Origin: Enterocloster asparagiformis
Lineage (GTDB): Bacteria > Bacillota > Clostridia > Lachnospirales > Lachnospiraceae
DNA: 64,000 nt
Direction of reading: 5' to 3'
Assembly: GCA_018380885.1 (NCBI GenBank)
Contig: JAGZSY010000013.1
Span: 1-64,000, forward strand
Below are positions 34,241 through 43,833 of the stretch, one piece after another. Within the stretch, counting starts at the first letter, position 1. The number at the start of each line of letters is the position of its first letter. The position numbers and the translations under genes are program-made. The notes beneath the pieces were generated by a model that saw only the letters and a program-made list of their open reading frames with translations, was not told where the DNA came from and searched no databases.

Positions 34241-35593
34241 TTACAGGCAGTGTCCCTGAGCCTTCATGACGCTGATCACCTGATCCACATACTTCTCGCA
34301 GATGTCCAGGTCCGGGGCCTCCACCATCACGCGGACCACCGGCTCCGTGCCGGACTGGCGCAGCAGAATCCGCCCGTCGCTGCCCAGGCTCTCGGTGACC
34401 TTGGCCACCTCCGCCTGAACGGCCGCGTCGTCCTGAGCCGCCTTTTTATCCACTACCCGAACATTTTTCAGCACCTGGGGGTAGATTTCCACCTCGGAGG
34501 CCAGCTTTGCCAGGGATTCCTTCTTCTCCAGCATCACCTCCATCACCTTGAGGGAGGTCAGGATTCCGTCGCCCGTGGTGGCGTGCTTGCTGAAAATGAT
34601 ATGGCCCGACTGCTCGCCGCCCAGACAGTGGCCGGTGCTCGCCATGTTCTCGTACACGTACTTGTCGCCCACAGCCGTTTTCTCGTACGCGATGCCCTCG
34701 CGCTCAAAGGCCTTGTAGAGGCCGAAGTTGGACATGATGGTGGTCACCACCGTATTCTTGTACAGCGTGCCCTGCTCCTTCATGTATTTGCCGCACACAT
34801 ACATGATGCTGTCGCCGTCCACCACATTCCCGTTCTCGTCCACCGCGATACAGCGGTCCGCGTCTCCGTCGTAGGCAAAGCCCACGTCACAGCCCTCCTG
34901 CACCACGAACTTCTGTAAATGCTCAATGTGGGTGGAGCCGCAGTCCGTGTTGATGTTCAGGCCGTTGGGGCTGTTGTTCATCACATGGGTTTGGGCGCCC
35001 AGGGCGTCGAACACGTTCTTGGCGATGGCCGAGGCGCTGCCGTTGGCGCAGTCCAGGGCCACCTTCTTATTCTTGAAGGAACGGGTGGCAATGGAGATCA
35101 AATAACCGATGTAGCGGTTCCGGCCCGCCGCAAAGTCCACGGTGCGGCCGATGCGGTCCTTCTGCGCCAGAGGGATTTCCGGCGTCTCGCCATCCAAGTA
35201 CTTCTCAATCTCCGCGATCACGCTCTCCTCCAGCTTCTCGCCCCGCTCGTTGATCACCTTGATGCCGTTGTCGTAATATGGATTGTGGCTGGCGGAGATC
35301 ATGATGCCGCAGTTAAAGCCCTCCGTGCGCACCACATAGGAAACGCTGGGGGTGGTGGTCACGTGCAGCAGAAATACGTCCGCGCCGGACGCGGTGAGCC
35401 CCGCCACCAGCGAATACTCAAACATGTAGCTGCTGCGCCGGGTGTCCTTGCCGATCACTATCTGGCAGCGCTCCTCCGGCTTTTTCTGTCCGTAATACCA
35501 CCCCAGAAAGCGGCCCACCTTGTACGCGTGCTCCACCGTCAGGTCTACATTTGCCTCTCCGCGAAATCCATCGGTGCCAAAATATTTTCCCAT
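34241..35593 (-). CDS. glmM: Phosphoglucosamine mutase
   Basis: A 450-residue phosphohexomutase converting glucosamine 6-phosphate to glucosamine 1-phosphate for UDP-GlcNAc and peptidoglycan. It starts MGKYFGTDGFRGEAN, the phosphoserine loop is MISASHNPYYDNG near residue 100, the metal loop DGDADRC near 243 and the sugar-phosphate loop RQSGTEP near 415. It follows the rfb genes by 45 bases in the same direction. The related phosphoglucomutase/phosphomannomutase function is less likely given the GlmM-type start. Confidence 0.92.
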   Translation of the reverse strand: MGKYFGTDGFRGEANVDLTVEHAYKVGRFLGWYYGQKKPEERCQIVIGKDTRRSSYMFEYSLVAGLTASGADVFLLHVTTTPSVSYVVRTEGFNCGIMISASHNPYYDNGIKVINERGEKLEESVIAEIEKYLDGETPEIPLAQKDRIGRTVDFAAGRNRYIGYLISIATRSFKNKKVALDCANGSASAIAKNVFDALGAQTHVMNNSPNGLNINTDCGSTHIEHLQKFVVQEGCDVGFAYDGDADRCIAVDENGNVVDGDSIMYVCGKYMKEQGTLYKNTVVTTIMSNFGLYKAFEREGIAYEKTAVGDKYVYENMASTGHCLGGEQSGHIIFSKHATTGDGILTSLKVMEVMLEKKESLAKLASEVEIYPQVLKNVRVVDKKAAQDDAAVQAEVAKVTESLGSDGRILLRQSGTEPVVRVMVEAPDLDICEKYVDQVISVMKAQGHCL

Positions 35594-35638
35594 TCTTCTC
35601 TCTTTCCTTCCTGTCCCTTTTTTGTCGTCTCAGCAGCG

Positions 35639-36496
35639 TTATGCTTGCTGGCTCTTAAGCTCCTTCAGGTAGCGTCCCAGGGCGTCCTGCCACGTGGGGA
35701 GCGGCTGGAACCCGTTCTCGGTCAGCTTCTCCTTGCTCATGCGGCTGTTGGCTGGCCGCTTGGCCTTGGCCGGGTAGGAGGCGGAATCCACCGGCGTCAC
35801 CTTCACCTGGTCCATGCCCGCCTGCTTGAAGATTTCGCAGGCAAATTCATACCAGCTGCAAATCCCCTCGTTGGTGGCGTGGTAGCGGCCGTAGCGCTCG
35901 GTCTGGATCATATCCACCAGCAGCCTTGCCAGATCATAGGTGTAGGTAGGGGAGCCGACCTGGTCGTCGACCACGCTGACCGCCCCCTTCTCCCGCCCCA
36001 GCCGGAGCATGGTTTTGATGAAGTTCTTGCCGTTTAAGCCGAACACCCAGGCGATGCGCACGATGAAATACTGTTTCACCGCCTGCTCCACCGCGATCTC
36101 TCCCTCGTACTTGGTCAGCCCGTAGACGTTGAGTGGCTCCCGGTGATCGTCTGGCTCCCAGGGCCGCTGCCCCTGCCCGTTGAACACGTAGTCCGTGCTG
36201 ATATACATCAGCTTGATGTCCAGAGCCTTGCAGACCCTGGCGATATTGCGGGTGCCCTCCGCGTTGATCCTGCGGCACAGCTCCAGGTTCTCCTCCGCTG
36301 CGTCTACTGCAGTATATGCAGCGCAGTGGATCACTGCGTCTGGGGAAGCCTGTTTAATTACGCGGTCGCAGGCCCCGGCGTCCGTGATATCCATCTCCTC
36401 CACGTCCACGCCCACGGCCTCGATTCCGCGCTTTGTAAACTCGTTCATCAGATCGCGTCCCAGCTGCCCCTTCGCACCAGTCACTAAAACTTTCAT
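35639..36496 (-). CDS. rfbD: dTDP-4-dehydrorhamnose reductase
   Basis: A 285-residue short-chain reductase, last step of dTDP-L-rhamnose synthesis. The NAD(P) motif TGAKGQLGRDL is at the N-terminus, and YISTDYVFNGQG and YGLTKYEGE give the catalytic Thr/Tyr/Lys. The ATG at 36496 is preferred with AGGAGG ten bases upstream; an in-frame extension to 36655 has no ribosome site and would be non-typical. A GC-rich 227-base gap containing ACCAGGC/GCCTGGT separates it from rfbB. Confidence 0.93.
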   Translation of the reverse strand: MKVLVTGAKGQLGRDLMNEFTKRGIEAVGVDVEEMDITDAGACDRVIKQASPDAVIHCAAYTAVDAAEENLELCRRINAEGTRNIARVCKALDIKLMYISTDYVFNGQGQRPWEPDDHREPLNVYGLTKYEGEIAVEQAVKQYFIVRIAWVFGLNGKNFIKTMLRLGREKGAVSVVDDQVGSPTYTYDLARLLVDMIQTERYGRYHATNEGICSWYEFACEIFKQAGMDQVKVTPVDSASYPAKAKRPANSRMSKEKLTENGFQPLPTWQDALGRYLKELKSQQA

Positions 36497-36723
36497 AAAT
36501 ACCATACCTCCTGCTTCATAGCCTCTGCATATCGCCGGCCGGCCCGGGCTCTGCGCGCAAAACGCCCGCGCAAATCCCGCTTCCGCCAAACCACAACGCC
36601 TGAGCGCAGATCCCTCTGCTCCCAGGCGCGAATTTACCACAAGGGTACCAGGCATAGCCTGGTGGATTCCCTCGCGCAGGGCCGGATATCTCCCCGCGCG
36701 CCCGGAACTGCCCAGTCACCTTT

Positions 36724-37746
36724 TTACAGCCGGTTCCCGTACATCTTGTCAAAATAGCTGTTGTATTCCCCGCTGAGAATATTTTTCCACCAGTCCTGGT
36801 TGTCCAGATACCACTGGATCGTCTGCTGGATGCCGGTGTCAAAGTTGTACTTCGGCTCCCAGCCCAGCTCGGTCTCAATCTTGGTGGGATCGATGGCGTA
36901 GCGCATATCGTGTCCCGGGCGGTCTGTCACAAAGCGGATCAGGCTCTCGGGCTTGTCCAGGGCCTTTAAGATGGTTTTCACCACCTCCAGGTTGGTGCGC
37001 TCGTTGTGTCCGCCGATGTTATACACCTCGCCCACGCGGCCCTTGTGGATCACCAGGTCGATGGCCTCGCAGTGGTCCGCCACGTGCAGCCAGTCGCGGA
37101 CATTCTCGCCCGTGCCGTATACCGGAAGCTCCTCGTCCGCCAGCGCGCGGCTGATGATCAGGGGAATCAGCTTCTCCGGGAAATGGTATGGTCCGTAGTT
37201 GTTGGAGCAGCGGGACACGGTCACCGGCAGCCCGTAGGTCCTGTGGTACGCCAGCACGAACAGGTCGGCGCTGGCCTTGGAGGACGAGTAGGGGCTGGAG
37301 GTGTGCAACGGCGTCTCCTCCGTGAAGAACAGGTCCGGGCGGTCCAGGGGCAGATCCCCGTAGACCTCGTCCGTGGATACCTGATGGTAGCGCTTGATCC
37401 CGTAGGTGCGGCAGGCGTCCAGCAGTGTGGTGGTTCCCATCACGTTGGTGCGCACAAAGGCCTCGGGATCGGTGATGGAGCGGTCCACATGGCTCTCGGC
37501 CGCAAAGTTCACCACCACGTCCGGCTTCTCGTCCTCAAACAGCTTGAAAATGAACGCCCGGTCCGCGATATCGCCCTTCACAAACTTGTAGTTAGGCTTG
37601 TCCTCCACTGGTTTTAAATTCTCCAGGTTGCCCGCGTAGGTCAGTAGGTCCAGGTTCACAATCTGATAATCCGGATATTTGTTGACCATGTGCTGTACAA
37701 AATTACTTCCGATAAATCCGGCTCCGCCGGTCACGATAACCTTCAT
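36724..37746 (-). CDS. rfbB: dTDP-glucose 4,6-dehydratase
   Basis: A 340-residue extended SDR enzyme, second step of dTDP-rhamnose synthesis. TGGAGFIGSNFVQHM binds NAD; STDEVYGDL and YSSSKASAD carry the catalytic Asp/Glu and Tyr-x3-Lys. Start at 37746 has GGAGG eight bases upstream. Confidence 0.96.
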   Translation of the reverse strand: MKVIVTGGAGFIGSNFVQHMVNKYPDYQIVNLDLLTYAGNLENLKPVEDKPNYKFVKGDIADRAFIFKLFEDEKPDVVVNFAAESHVDRSITDPEAFVRTNVMGTTTLLDACRTYGIKRYHQVSTDEVYGDLPLDRPDLFFTEETPLHTSSPYSSSKASADLFVLAYHRTYGLPVTVSRCSNNYGPYHFPEKLIPLIISRALADEELPVYGTGENVRDWLHVADHCEAIDLVIHKGRVGEVYNIGGHNERTNLEVVKTILKALDKPESLIRFVTDRPGHDMRYAIDPTKIETELGWEPKYNFDTGIQQTIQWYLDNQDWWKNILSGEYNSYFDKMYGNRL

Positions 37747-37786
37747 GTTATTGCCTCCGTCTTTTGATTTCGTCTCTGCCTGGCGG

Positions 37787-38683
37787 TCAGTCCGCCGCGT
37801 GCAGCTTGTCCACATACTTCCCGTCCAGGACATCCTTTAGGTACTTGCCATACTGGTTCTTTTTCAGCACCTCGTAGGTCTCCAGCACCTGCTCCCTGGT
37901 AATCCAGCCGTGCAGGTACCCGATCTCCTCCAGGCAGGCGATCTTGCGGTGCTCGTGGGTCTCCACCGTCTTTACAAAGTTGGTGGCCTCCACCAGGGAC
38001 TCGTGGGTCCCCGTGTCCAGCCAGGTAAAGCCCTGCCCGAGCAGCGTCACCTCCAGCTCCCCGTTTTCCAGATAGATGCGGTTCAAATCTGTGATCTCCA
38101 GCTCGCCCCGGGCCGAGGTTTTTAAGTTCTTAGCGTACTCCACCACCCGGTTGTCGTAGAAATACAGGCCGGTCACGCAGTAGTTGGACTTGGGCTTCTC
38201 CGGCTTCTCCTCGATGGACACGGCCTTTCCGCTCTTGTCGAACTCCACGATGCCGAAGCGCTCGGGGTCGTCCACATAGTAGCCGAACACCGTGGCTCCT
38301 GTCTTCCTGGAAGCGGCGGCCTTCAGGCGCTTCACCAGCCCCTGCCCGTGGAAAATGTTGTCGCCCAGCACCATGGCCACGCTGTCGTCCCCGATGAACT
38401 CCTCGCCGATGATGAACGCCTGGGCCAGGCCGTCGGGACTGGGCTGCACGGCATAGCTCAAGCGGATGCCGAACTGGTTCCCGTCGCCCAGCAGCGCTTC
38501 AAAGCGCGGCGTATCGTCCGGGGTGGAGATAATCAGAATATCCCGGATGCCCGCGTTCATCAGCACGGACAGCGGGTAGTAAATCATTGGTTTATCATAA
38601 ATCGGAAGCAGCTGCTTCGATGTGACCTTGGTCAGCGGATACAGTCTCGTACCGCTTCCGCCGGCTAATATGATTCCCTTCAT
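37787..38683 (-). CDS. rfbA: Glucose-1-phosphate thymidylyltransferase
   Basis: A 298-residue nucleotidyltransferase, first step of dTDP-rhamnose synthesis. The signature [18 protein letters not shown] opens it and VLGDNIFHG contains the catalytic Asp. GGAGG is six bases before the ATG at 38683. It heads rfbA-rfbB-rfbD-glmM; the epimerase rfbC is not in this window. Confidence 0.96.
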   Translation of the reverse strand: MKGIILAGGSGTRLYPLTKVTSKQLLPIYDKPMIYYPLSVLMNAGIRDILIISTPDDTPRFEALLGDGNQFGIRLSYAVQPSPDGLAQAFIIGEEFIGDDSVAMVLGDNIFHGQGLVKRLKAAASRKTGATVFGYYVDDPERFGIVEFDKSGKAVSIEEKPEKPKSNYCVTGLYFYDNRVVEYAKNLKTSARGELEITDLNRIYLENGELEVTLLGQGFTWLDTGTHESLVEATNFVKTVETHEHRKIACLEEIGYLHGWITREQVLETYEVLKKNQYGKYLKDVLDGKYVDKLHAAD

Positions 38684-38722
38684 TTTTTCCTCCTTGTAAA
38701 GGCACGTAATTTTTCTTTGTCC

Positions 38723-38751
38723 AATATAACATACTATCCCCGATTTTTCAA
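38723..38751 (-). promoter_or_regulatory. Sigma-A promoter of rfbA
   Basis: Minus strand TTGAAA, 17-base spacer, TATATT; start near 38716, about 33 bases before the ATG. Confidence 0.8.
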
Positions 38752-38802
38752 ACTTTGTCATGATTTTTTCGCTGGAATTCAAGAAGAATTAAGATTTCGC
38801 CG

Positions 38803-39792
38803 TCATTTTCCAATATCCAGCAAATCAAGGAGCTCCTGCACCTTCTCAGGGCTTGCGGCAAAGGATTTGACGGGCTGGCCCAGGTATTGGTCGCAATCCG
38901 CCTCCGTCATTTTGCTCTCCCGCTCCGCCGGCCCGCTCTCCGTCTCCACCGTATAGCTCCAGCTCATCTCCCCCAGATTGCCGGTCAGCGCGATCAGCAC
39001 GCAGGCGTACTGCTTCATCCGCTCCTCAAAGACAGCGGATTTGGAAACGCCGTCCTCGAACAGAAGCTTCCACCCGTAGGGCTCCTGCGAGGTCTGCAGC
39101 TCGTTGGTGTACGCGCCCAGGGTTCCCACGCCCAGGGCCCCGGCCAGCCTGCCGTCCGCGGAGGCGTCCCCGATGTAGGGATTGCGCGCCTGAAACAGCT
39201 GCCCCGCCAGTTTGCTGATCACCGTGCCGTCGCTTTTGATCACGATGCCGCCGATGTCCACCCCTTTGCCGGTCTCCGGCAGGTCCATCTCCAGGTTGAA
39301 CACGCCGCTGCGGTTCCAGGGAGAGGGCAGGCAGGCGTACACCACCAGCCGGTCCGGTCCGTCCGCTTCGCGGGCCAGTTTGTATCTGCTGTAAACCGCG
39401 GCCGAATCGTAGAAAACGCCGCCGAAATTGATTGTTTTGTCATTGACGTTGGTGTAGATAATATAGTAGGAATCCACGGGGTAGCCGATCACAAACAGCT
39501 TCACAAACGCGGCGGCGGCCACGATCAGAAGCGCGGCCAGGGCCCCGGTAAGCAGCCTACGGCGGCTGTTTTTGCGCACCTTTTTCAGGTAATCGATCTC
39601 CCGCTCCTCCTCCTCCCGCTTCGTCTGGCTCTCGCCCTCTATCTGCCGCTCCATGCGCTCCCAGCGCTCCCGGCAGGCTGCGCACCCCTCCAGATGGGCT
39701 TTGATCTCCTGTGACGTGACCTCCGAGGTAAGGCCGTCCACAAACAGGGGCAGCAGGTCCTGTATCAACTCGCAAGGAATATTATACTTCAT
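38803..39792 (-). CDS. Anti-sigma factor with zinc-finger N-terminus
   Basis: A 329-residue membrane protein. The N-terminal zf-HC2 domain has His33, Cys37 and Cys40 (HLEGCAAC). One membrane helix lies at about 80-100, and some 225 residues follow outside. It should hold the co-encoded ECF sigma factor inactive until an envelope signal arrives. Start overlaps the sigma gene stop by four bases (ATGA). The outer domain does not resemble a family I know. Confidence 0.85.
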   Translation of the reverse strand: MKYNIPCELIQDLLPLFVDGLTSEVTSQEIKAHLEGCAACRERWERMERQIEGESQTKREEEEREIDYLKKVRKNSRRRLLTGALAALLIVAAAAFVKLFVIGYPVDSYYIIYTNVNDKTINFGGVFYDSAAVYSRYKLAREADGPDRLVVYACLPSPWNRSGVFNLEMDLPETGKGVDIGGIVIKSDGTVISKLAGQLFQARNPYIGDASADGRLAGALGVGTLGAYTNELQTSQEPYGWKLLFEDGVSKSAVFEERMKQYACVLIALTGNLGEMSWSYTVETESGPAERESKMTEADCDQYLGQPVKSFAASPEKVQELLDLLDIGK

Positions 39793-40271
39793 AATTTTTC
39801 CGCCTCCTTCATCACTTTCTCTTTTCCGCGGTAATAGGTCACCCTCGCCCAGTTCTCGCTTTTCTCCATGATGTCCCCGATCTGGGCGAATGTCAGATTG
39901 CCCACCAGGCGAAGGTAAATCACCTCCCGCATGGGGTTATCCAACTGATGGACCAGCTTTAAAATCTGAAGATTTTCCCAGCAGCCCATAAGCTCGCTCT
40001 CAGCGGAGGGAACCGCAGCGGCCTCCGCTTCCTGAAGCGGCGCTGGCTGCCCCTGTTTTTTTCTCAGGTGTTCCAGCCACAGATTCTTTGCGATGCCGCA
40101 CAGCCAGGTGGAGACGCTGCTCTCCCCTCTGTAGCTGCCAATGTTTTTGACCGCCCGGTAGAACGTTTCCTGGGTCAGCTCCTCTGCAAGGTCGGGATTC
40201 TTCGTCCGGGTCAAGAGAAAACCATATACCATTTTCGCGTGGTCTAAATAGATTTGTTCCATGGAATCCAT
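39789..40271 (-). CDS. ECF RNA polymerase sigma factor
   Basis: A 160-residue sigma-70-family ECF factor. Region 2 includes ELTQETFYRAVKNIGSYRGE and STWLCGIAKNLWLEHLRKK; region 4 is the helix-turn-helix ending QIGDIMEKSENWARVTYYRGK. The ATG at 40271 follows AGGAGG by ten bases; a GTG at 40292 overlaps the ribosome site. The partner anti-sigma follows immediately. The target genes are not evident. Confidence 0.92.
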   Translation of the reverse strand: MDSMEQIYLDHAKMVYGFLLTRTKNPDLAEELTQETFYRAVKNIGSYRGESSVSTWLCGIAKNLWLEHLRKKQGQPAPLQEAEAAAVPSAESELMGCWENLQILKLVHQLDNPMREVIYLRLVGNLTFAQIGDIMEKSENWARVTYYRGKEKVMKEAEKL

Positions 40272-40472
40272 ATATGCTTTTCCTCCTTTCACTCAATCAG
40301 TGTCCCGAACGCGGCTTTCGTTACAGGCTATTTCAAATATTTTCTGCCGCGAACTCGATACGGCCGCTGCTTTTTTGTTTTCCCAGATTTTTACATTCAA
40401 GAAAAGCCCTGCTTGCGCAGAGCTTTCCATATATTTTCTTTTAACGGCGTGCCGCCGTGCCGGCCTGCGGTA

Positions 40473-40512
40473 ATGCCGGCCGGACTCCCTGCAAAAGCGT
40501 CCTGGCCGGCAT
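40473..40512. repeat. GC-rich perfect inverted repeat
   Basis: ATGCCGGCC and GGCCGGCAT flank GGAC/GTCC pairs, forming a 13-bp stem with a loop of about 13 bases. It adjoins the tct terminator and precedes the sigma-factor gene. The role is unknown. Confidence 0.6.
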
Positions 40513-40552
40513 CAAAAATTGCCTGCCGTAATCATTATATTACGACAGGCAA
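40513..40552 (-). terminator. Terminator of the tctCBA operon
   Basis: TTGCCTGTCGTAA pairs with TTACGGCAGGCAA (one mismatch) around an 8-base loop, then five Ts. A TTGACA 20 bases upstream of a TATAAT in the loop could be part of a promoter for the sigma-factor gene. The remainder of the 348-base gap (40272-40619) shows no gene. Confidence 0.85.
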
Positions 40553-40619
40553 AAAACTATGTCAATCTATTCCCGCGCTTTATTGGGATAAACCATTTGC
40601 ATTTACAGCAGCAGGTCTG

Positions 40620-42137
40620 TTATTCCTGCTCCACATCGTCCGTATCCACCGCAACGGTCCTTATCTTTTTGCTCTCAAGCCGGTCGCGGACAAAGGGCCA
40701 GAACAGGCTCAAGATGGCGACGACCAGGAACACGCAGGATGCAGGCCTCATGAAGAAATAGCCGAAGCCATATTCCGTGTAGGTAAGTCCCTTTCGCAGG
40801 TTGCTCTCCAGCATAGGCCCGAGAATGAATCCCAGGAGGAACGGCGCCCGGTTCAAGCCTGAAAACGAGAAGAATATACCGATCAGGCTAATGAACACGC
40901 ACAGCATCAGGGAATCAATGTTGTTGGACAGAGAGTAAGCTCCCGTGAAGCAGAAGAGCACGATCCCGGTAAACAGGTAGTGATAAGGAATCGACAGGAT
41001 CTTTGGGAATATTCTCAATCCGCAAAACGAGAAAATAAGGGCAAGGACCGCGCCCAGCAGCAGGGTGATAAAAAACAGGTACACATAATCCGCAGAGGTC
41101 CGCATGAGCAGCGGGCCCGGCTCCAGGCCAAACACGATCAGCGCGCTCAAAATCAGCGTTGTGGGCGTGTCCCCCGGGATACCCAGGGTGATCATGGGAA
41201 TGATTGCGCCTCCGATGGAAGCGTTGTTTGAAACCTCCGCAGCGTATACGCCCTCAGGATTGCCGTGTCCGAAGGTCTCCGGTTCCTTGGAGGCGCTTTT
41301 GGCCATGGCGTACGACACCTGGTTGGAAAGGCCGGGGCCCATGCCGGGCAAAAAGCCGATCCAGACGCCCACCAGGAAGGACCGGGCGATCAGGACTTTC
41401 TTCTCGATAAACTCCTTTAGCGATACGCCCAGGCCCTTAAAATTGCACGGCTCCACCGGCGGATTGACATTTTTATGCTTTGCATAGTTTACGATAACTG
41501 TGCTCAGAGCAAATATCCCCAGCATCAGGCAGGTCGTATTGATCCCGCCCAGCAGCAGGTGGATGCCGAAGTTGAACCGCTTGCCGCCGTCGATGGGGGA
41601 GAAGCCTACGCACGAGAGGATTACGCCCAGAAACGCCGCGATCAGGCCGTTCCACATATCATCCTTGGAGATCGTCACCACCAGAACAATCGCGCAGAAG
41701 CAAAGGCTGAAGTACTCCCAGGGTCCCATGAGAAGGGCGACCTTTGAGATAATGGGGCAGAAGAACATTGCGACCAGAATCCCTCCGATGGAGCCGATGG
41801 CGGACGAGAGGATCGCGATCCCCAGCGCTCTCGTGGCCTCCCCCTTCTGCGTCATGGGATAGCCGTCATAGACAGTCGCAATGGACGCGGTGGTTCCCGG
41901 AATGCCCGTCAGGATCGAACCAAAAAGGCCGCCGGAGGTTCCGCCAATGTACATGCTGCCCAGGAAAATCAGTCCCGTGTATCCCGGCATAATAAAGGAG
42001 ACGGGAAGGAACAACGCCAACGCCATACTGCCTGTCAGACCAGGGATCGCGCCGAATATAAGGCCGATGATATTTCCACCGAGAGCCATGCACATATTTT
42101 GCAATGTAAAATATGTCGTTATCGCCTGTAAAATCAT
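40620..42137 (-). CDS. tctA: Tripartite tricarboxylate transporter large permease TctA
   Basis: A 505-residue membrane protein with about eleven helices, the main channel of a TTT transporter. Family hallmarks include FGAIPGLTGSMALALFLPVSF and the second repeat IGFLPGMGPGLSNQVSYAMAKS, and PEGVYAAEVSNNASIGGAIIP. It is last of tctC-tctB-tctA. TTT systems import citrate and other carboxylates using the membrane potential; the substrate is not set by sequence. Confidence 0.94.
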   Translation of the reverse strand: MILQAITTYFTLQNMCMALGGNIIGLIFGAIPGLTGSMALALFLPVSFIMPGYTGLIFLGSMYIGGTSGGLFGSILTGIPGTTASIATVYDGYPMTQKGEATRALGIAILSSAIGSIGGILVAMFFCPIISKVALLMGPWEYFSLCFCAIVLVVTISKDDMWNGLIAAFLGVILSCVGFSPIDGGKRFNFGIHLLLGGINTTCLMLGIFALSTVIVNYAKHKNVNPPVEPCNFKGLGVSLKEFIEKKVLIARSFLVGVWIGFLPGMGPGLSNQVSYAMAKSASKEPETFGHGNPEGVYAAEVSNNASIGGAIIPMITLGIPGDTPTTLILSALIVFGLEPGPLLMRTSADYVYLFFITLLLGAVLALIFSFCGLRIFPKILSIPYHYLFTGIVLFCFTGAYSLSNNIDSLMLCVFISLIGIFFSFSGLNRAPFLLGFILGPMLESNLRKGLTYTEYGFGYFFMRPASCVFLVVAILSLFWPFVRDRLESKKIRTVAVDTDDVEQE

Positions 42138-42150
42138 GATAATCCCCCTC

Positions 42151-42639
42151 TCATCCCAGCATCTTTAGCAGCGCTTTAATCCATTTCCCCTGCGGAAGGG
42201 GAATTTTGATCACATAGGAGAAGAGCCCATAAGTCAAAGCCACCATCAGTACCGAGAACAGTATCCTGTGCCAAACGTTCAGCTTTTTCGTATCGGCCAG
42301 CAGCGTGGTCATGATGAACATCAGCACCAATGAAGAAAGGATGTAGCCCAGGTACTTTACTGAAAGCACATAGACAACCAGGAGCACCCATAAACCAACC
42401 AGCCGGACGTAGTCTCTCTTATTGGGAAGAAACGCTTTTGCCTTACTCTTTGCGGAACTTAGGAATTTTCCGATTCCGCAGAGAATAATGCCGATTCCGC
42501 AAAGAAATGGGAAAAATTTAGGGCCCAAATCATTTGTAGCTACCGTAAACAGAGATTTGATCCTGGATGTAAAAAACAAGATCAGCACACCTAGTCCAAT
42601 GTAAAATAGAGAGAGATAATGATCTTTATTGAGTTTCAT
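42151..42639 (-). CDS. tctB: Tripartite tricarboxylate transporter small subunit TctB
   Basis: A 162-residue membrane protein with four hydrophobic helices, of the TctB family. It lies 13 bases before tctA and 30 after tctC, and the length matches the family. Confidence 0.88.
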   Translation of the reverse strand: MKLNKDHYLSLFYIGLGVLILFFTSRIKSLFTVATNDLGPKFFPFLCGIGIILCGIGKFLSSAKSKAKAFLPNKRDYVRLVGLWVLLVVYVLSVKYLGYILSSLVLMFIMTTLLADTKKLNVWHRILFSVLMVALTYGLFSYVIKIPLPQGKWIKALLKMLG

Positions 42640-42669
42640 ATGGTCCCCTTCCCCCGTAATAATAGTCTT

Positions 42670-43740
42670 TTAGCGATTTGCTTTGACGCCTAGGGTCTCG
42701 CCCACGGAATCATAAACATTGAAGGTGTCCTTGTACCATTCCTGGCTCTTTGTGAGATCGAAGGGATCGATGATGGTGCCTTCCTTCTTCATATAATCCT
42801 TCAGCTCAGCGTCTGAGAATACCTTTACCATAACCTCGTTGATCTTCACAATCGTCTCGTCCGGAACGTTCTTGCTGGTGACAATCAGCACGGGATCCAG
42901 ACATTTCAGGTCGGTATACCCCATCTGCGCATACGTGGGAGCGTCCTGGTTGATCTCGCTCCTGGTGATCGGCTCGTCGGAGCAGGCAAGGATGCGGATA
43001 TCGCCGTTCTTGGCATAGCTCTCGGCGGAGGAAGCGCTGAGAGAGGTCACCTCGATATGACCGCCCAGGATCGCGGAGATGGCTTCGGCGGTCTTTCCCG
43101 CCTCAACGTACTTGAACTGCACGCCGGCAGCCTGAGCGAACTCCTCCACCCTGAAATGGGACCTGGAACCAAGGCTGGTGCCGAATACAATCGCGCCGGG
43201 ATTCTTGCGCGCATCCTCAAGCAGCTGCTCCATGGTCTCGTACTTGGAATCCGCTTTCACGCAGATGTATGCGCAGCTCTCACGGTTCACATAGTTGGCA
43301 ACCTTAAAATCCTCCAGAGGATTCACGTCAACCGCCCCGGTAATATAGCTGGTGAAGAAGGAAGGGATGAAGAAACCCACGTTCAGGGCGTCCTCGTCAT
43401 CCTGATAAACGGTATCGATCGCCACCGCGCCGCCGCCCTCAGCCTGATTCACCACGATAAAATTCGCCCCTGTCTCCTTCTTGGCGATCTCAGCAACCTT
43501 CCGGGCGATCAGGTCCGTACCGCCGCCTGCCGCCGCGGCGACAATCAAGTTCACATTTCCCTCAGGCCAATTAACCTCGTCTGCGCTTCCCTGAGCCTCC
43601 TTTGCACTTTCCTGCGTCTCCTTTGCGCTCTCATTCGCAGCTTTTGCCGTATCGCTTGCGGGAGCGCCGGAAGAACCACAGCCAACAACGGACAGACACA
43701 GCGCAGCAGCCAAAAACCCCGTTAAACATCTCTTTCTCAT
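42670..43740 (-). CDS. tctC: Tripartite tricarboxylate transporter binding lipoprotein TctC
   Basis: A 356-residue extracytoplasmic binding protein. The signal peptide ends at a lipobox with Cys21 (SVVGCGSS), then a Ser/Ala/Lys-rich linker with repeated AKEAQESA-like units, then the Bug/TctC fold beginning near WPEGNVNLIVAAAAGGGTD. The ATG at 43740 follows GGAGGG by five bases; upstream frame to 43788 is not supported. Same direction as the RpiR-family gene 93 bases upstream. Confidence 0.92.
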   Translation of the reverse strand: MRKRCLTGFLAAALCLSVVGCGSSGAPASDTAKAANESAKETQESAKEAQGSADEVNWPEGNVNLIVAAAAGGGTDLIARKVAEIAKKETGANFIVVNQAEGGGAVAIDTVYQDDEDALNVGFFIPSFFTSYITGAVDVNPLEDFKVANYVNRESCAYICVKADSKYETMEQLLEDARKNPGAIVFGTSLGSRSHFRVEEFAQAAGVQFKYVEAGKTAEAISAILGGHIEVTSLSASSAESYAKNGDIRILACSDEPITRSEINQDAPTYAQMGYTDLKCLDPVLIVTSKNVPDETIVKINEVMVKVFSDAELKDYMKKEGTIIDPFDLTKSQEWYKDTFNVYDSVGETLGVKANR

Positions 43741-43833
43741 TTTTACCCTCCATACATATTGAATTATTTTCATCAACGCCATGAACACACTATATCTGAC
43801 GAAGGACGATCAAATGGTAATCTGGAAATCAGG

